Source: Heliocidaris tuberculata
Taxonomy: Eukaryota > Echinodermata > Echinoidea > Camarodonta > Echinometridae
DNA: 64,000 nucleotides
Assembly: GCA_025618425.1 (NCBI GenBank)
Contig: CM046846.1
Span: forward strand, 28,731,385-28,795,384
Direction: 5' to 3'
Each line of letters opens with the position of its first letter. Position 1 is the stretch's first letter. Position numbers and translations under genes: made by a program. Shown here piece by piece: positions 60,926-64,000 of the stretch. Below the pieces are notes generated by a model, which was not told where the DNA came from, did not search any database, and worked only from the letters and a program-made list of their open reading frames with translations.

Positions 60926-63175
60926 ACGCGAACGACTGGGAAAAGTTTATACCTTTTTAAACTCGCAACTAATAAGCTACCAATGGTTGTTTAAAAATGC
61001 ATAAGTTCATAATATCCATTCCTATTATAAAAACAGATGCATGTACATGTAAATCTTGGTAATAATTAGAACGAGGGAGGGGGTCCCAGCTGGGGGTGGT
61101 AGCTTATAAATCAGTTTTTGCCTCCCAGTTGTAAACCTATCACTAGTCACTACAGGAAAAATTTTGAAGTACATGTATTATGTGAAATCAAGCAATATGC
61201 CCTTTAATAATTTTCAGACAACTGACTGACTGAGGCTTTTCATTAATACGTTTTTCAAAGCTTCAGTAATCTTCGGGCCATTACTGAAGTCTTGATACTC
61301 GAGCAGGGACACAAAATGTCCGTCGTGGATACAGATGTCGAAAGCATATATCGTTGAAGAAAAAATACTAATTGCTTGAAAGAAAATTTTTCCGGTAATA
61401 GTGGCAAATTAGTAAGAATCTCATTTTGTTTCACAGAGCATGTAATATTGAAAATTACATAATAAAGAACTAAGGAACCACTCTAAAGTTTTACTCCTAG
61501 TTTTGACTCGCTATATTATTTTGATTAGTTGTTGATCTCTAGCAATTTTTTTTTTTTAATCTGTGATTTTTTTTCTTCGAGTCACTGGTTCTATATAGAT
61601 GACCCCACTTCATTATATTAGCAACTAAGCTTGTCTAGTTTCCTCTCTTTAGTACCACCCAAACTCGTGCGACCAAGAAAAGATCGACTGGCTCGAGTTT
61701 GAAAATCGGACATGTCTTTCCACACAATGGCTGGTTTCTGGAATTAAGGGGGTTACCAATTACACCCTTATCTTTCTCCTGCCCCTTGTCGTAAGTTGTC
61801 ACTGGGAATTAATTTCAGGACCCCCTTTGGTCCTTCCCCCTACACGCTAACATCCCTTCCCCGGAAAACCGGGGGAAATTCTCGGTAGAGAGACGGTTGT
61901 ATGCTGGTTTCCAGATGACCGCACTGTAGCCATATTTCTCCCGGGTATTTCTCACGTTTTTACGGTATTTCTAAGAATCGAAGAAACCTACAGCACGATT
62001 TACACATCAAAATGAAATACTTATATGGTTTATATGGTTTCGTAACCTCAAATGCATGAATTCTCCCTTCTTCCCCACACATTACCAACCCTCCTTTCTC
62101 CTATATTTCTCATAAACATTTCCAATTATTAAACACTAAGCATTGCATCGATTACTGTCAAAATATTTCCAGTGCATCGAGGTAGCCACGCGGGTGGGGG
62201 CGGCAGTAGTGTAAATTCAGGTAAGAGGGATCCCTTGGGCATAAATTTGTAAATTGGTAAATTTGCATCTTTTACTAAATACAAAACATAATTGTAACAA
62301 CATTTCTGACATTCATTTAATCTATCTGAAAAACGGGGAATGCGTCGGGCTAGCCTCAATATATATGGTTTGTTTACAAATGAATGATGTAATTAAAACT
62401 AACAATAATTCTATGGGTCCGTCTTTTATAAATGATTCATAAAAATCTTTGAACATTTTATCACCTAATGAATTAATCATTGCATCGATGATTATCTGTA
62501 TCATTGTTTTTATCTCATTCTTTCATTCTTTTCATCGTTTATTAACATCACTATCAAGCGTTATTTTTATCGTCAATTTGTCATAATAATGCATGGTTAT
62601 TGAAATAATGAGTCCCTGTGATTGTTACGTCATATTAACCTACACATTCTCCCGCATGTTATCCATCTTTTTTTTTAATTCTCATTTAGTTTTCTGTTAC
62701 GGTGCATTTTTATTATAATCGTTAATATATCTCTTTCACTATATCCCTGAGTAGTTTTCTCTCTTCTCTTTTGTATCATCATATATCTATCCCTCATTAA
62801 CAATTCAGTTGTCCATTTGACATTTTAATATCACATAAATTTTTATCAATTCAGATATTTTAGAAAAAAAAAAAAAGATTTGATATTTTTCCTTATTTGC
62901 CATTTAGGATTTATCTAGAATGAACCATATAATTAAAACGTGTCTGATCACAAGTGCATGGAAATCTGTGGTTTTGTGGATTTATCTAATTCTTTCTAAA
63001 GTTCCCTGCGTCAAGTTATTCCTTCTTTCTCTCTCTCGCCAAGCCACTTTTCCTGTACTAATGCAATACCATGACTACTGTTTACAAATTTCCTTTTCCA
63101 ATTATAAATTTTGCTACCCGCTGTTCATGAACCCATCTTATTCCTGTGAGCATCGCATGTCTAATGGGGGGTACT
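60926..63175. other. No gene seen
   Basis: AT-rich; a GC-richer patch around 61650-61930 holds no ORF of note. Short ORFs have no domains. Confidence 0.6.
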
Positions 63176-63491
63176 AGGTTTCCGAAGGTTCGTTTTTCCG
63201 AACGTTCATTTAAAAAAAAATTATTGTTGAATAAACACACTGACACACGTATTAATATAGGCCAAACACCATTCATTTAAAGAACGATAAAAGAGCAATG
63301 TAGATAAAATGCCTTGCTCAAGGGCATAAATGCAGTACAGGGATAATGGGTTCTATTTCATTTTCGGAATTATGAACCCTATTTCATTTTCGGAATTACG
63401 AACCTTCGGAATAACGAACCTTTCGGAATAATGAACCTTCGATAAAACGAAACTTCGGAATTATGAACCTTCGGAAAAACGACATGTAACC
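63176..63491. repeat. ttccgaaggttc-type repeat element, copy 2
   Basis: The right end (cgacatgtaacc preceded by gaaccttcggaaaaa) is the inverse of the left end of the 24305 copy. Several 13-16-bp units such as cggaattatgaacctt alternate. A SINE-like piece (atgccttgctcaagggcata) sits inside at about 63310. Confidence 0.7.
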
Positions 63492-64000
63492 TGTTAAGCT
63501 GTCCACCTCAACCGGATCAACTTTCACATAAATACATTTCTATTGCCAAAACAGAGGAGCATTGCCCTAGTAAAGATGGTTTTTCATGCGTCAAAGTGAG
63601 GTGAAAGTTAGATGACTCAGTTTTTTAAAATAAGATTTATACATGTTGCGCAATTGATAAAGTATTTAAAAAAATATTATCGACTACATATTTTCATCTG
63701 TTTGATAATTCATTCATGACTTAAGAATTTATGATCTGTTCAAACTATACGTTAACTCATCATATGCACTTTCATCTGTTCATAAGTTAGAATCAATATC
63801 ATTACCGTATGGGTTATCAATTTAATATCATCATTTTTAAAAATAAAATTGTTAAGAATATTTTCAAGATATACATGTTTGTAAGAGATATAAAGGGAAA
63901 GAAATGAGATGGACAAGAATAGAGCTAATCAAAATGAAAACAGAGCTATCACTAACTTGATGTAAGAGGAGAAAAGAAGATGTAGAACGAGGAGGATAAC
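63492..64000. other. No gene seen
   Basis: AT-rich, no features. Confidence 0.6.

Noticed and set aside
62690..62706. M6 start exon ATGCACC before gtaacag on the minus strand
   Set aside because: Weak donor, distant, and gives no family-like N-terminus.

Overview
The window looks like 64 kb of gene-poor, AT-rich nuclear DNA from a metazoan, most likely a sea urchin or another echinoderm. The inference rests on long non-coding stretches with many microsatellites, dense short foldback elements and tRNA-derived SINEs, GT-AG introns, and an animal-specific membrane protein gene. There are no bacterial-style operons, CRISPR arrays or rRNA genes. The species assignment is an inference from repeat style.

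One gene can be assembled with confidence. On the minus strand, between about 57.07 and 52.23 kb, six exons with matching splice phases encode a four-pass membrane protein of the proteolipid/M6 family (PLP, DM20, GPM6A/B). The C-terminal tail strongly resembles vertebrate M6. Exon order and phases parallel the vertebrate PLP1 gene, including an exon of exactly 66 nt. The loop between TM3 and TM4 is short and has no cysteine. A decayed tandem copy of half of the first transmembrane exon lies in the adjacent intron. The initiating exon is uncertain; a four-base candidate (ATG G) sits 114 bp upstream.

The rest is repeats and sequence in which I see no gene. By region: 1.7-5.8 kb foldback elements and large microsatellites; 10.1-11.1 kb a dead Tc1/mariner element; 12.8-13.7 kb a degenerate ~125-bp tandem array; 15.2 and 32.2 kb two 182-bp elements, each with a perfect 9-bp target duplication; 18.65-18.97 kb a pair of palindromic elements sharing a core but not arms; 20.6 kb six 34-bp repeats; 24.3 and 63.2 kb TTCCGAAGG-type repeats; 31.5 kb an interstitial telomere-like tract; 38.1-39.1 kb a segmental duplication split by a piggyBac-like element; 47.8-48.6 kb a possible small minus-strand gene; 59.7-60.3 kb a 657-bp near-palindrome. 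Several SINEs are all on the minus strand.

The mobile elements are all short and non-autonomous or dead; no intact transposase or reverse transcriptase was seen. The ORFs at 2.2, 16.9 and 31.0 kb are open but unrecognised.
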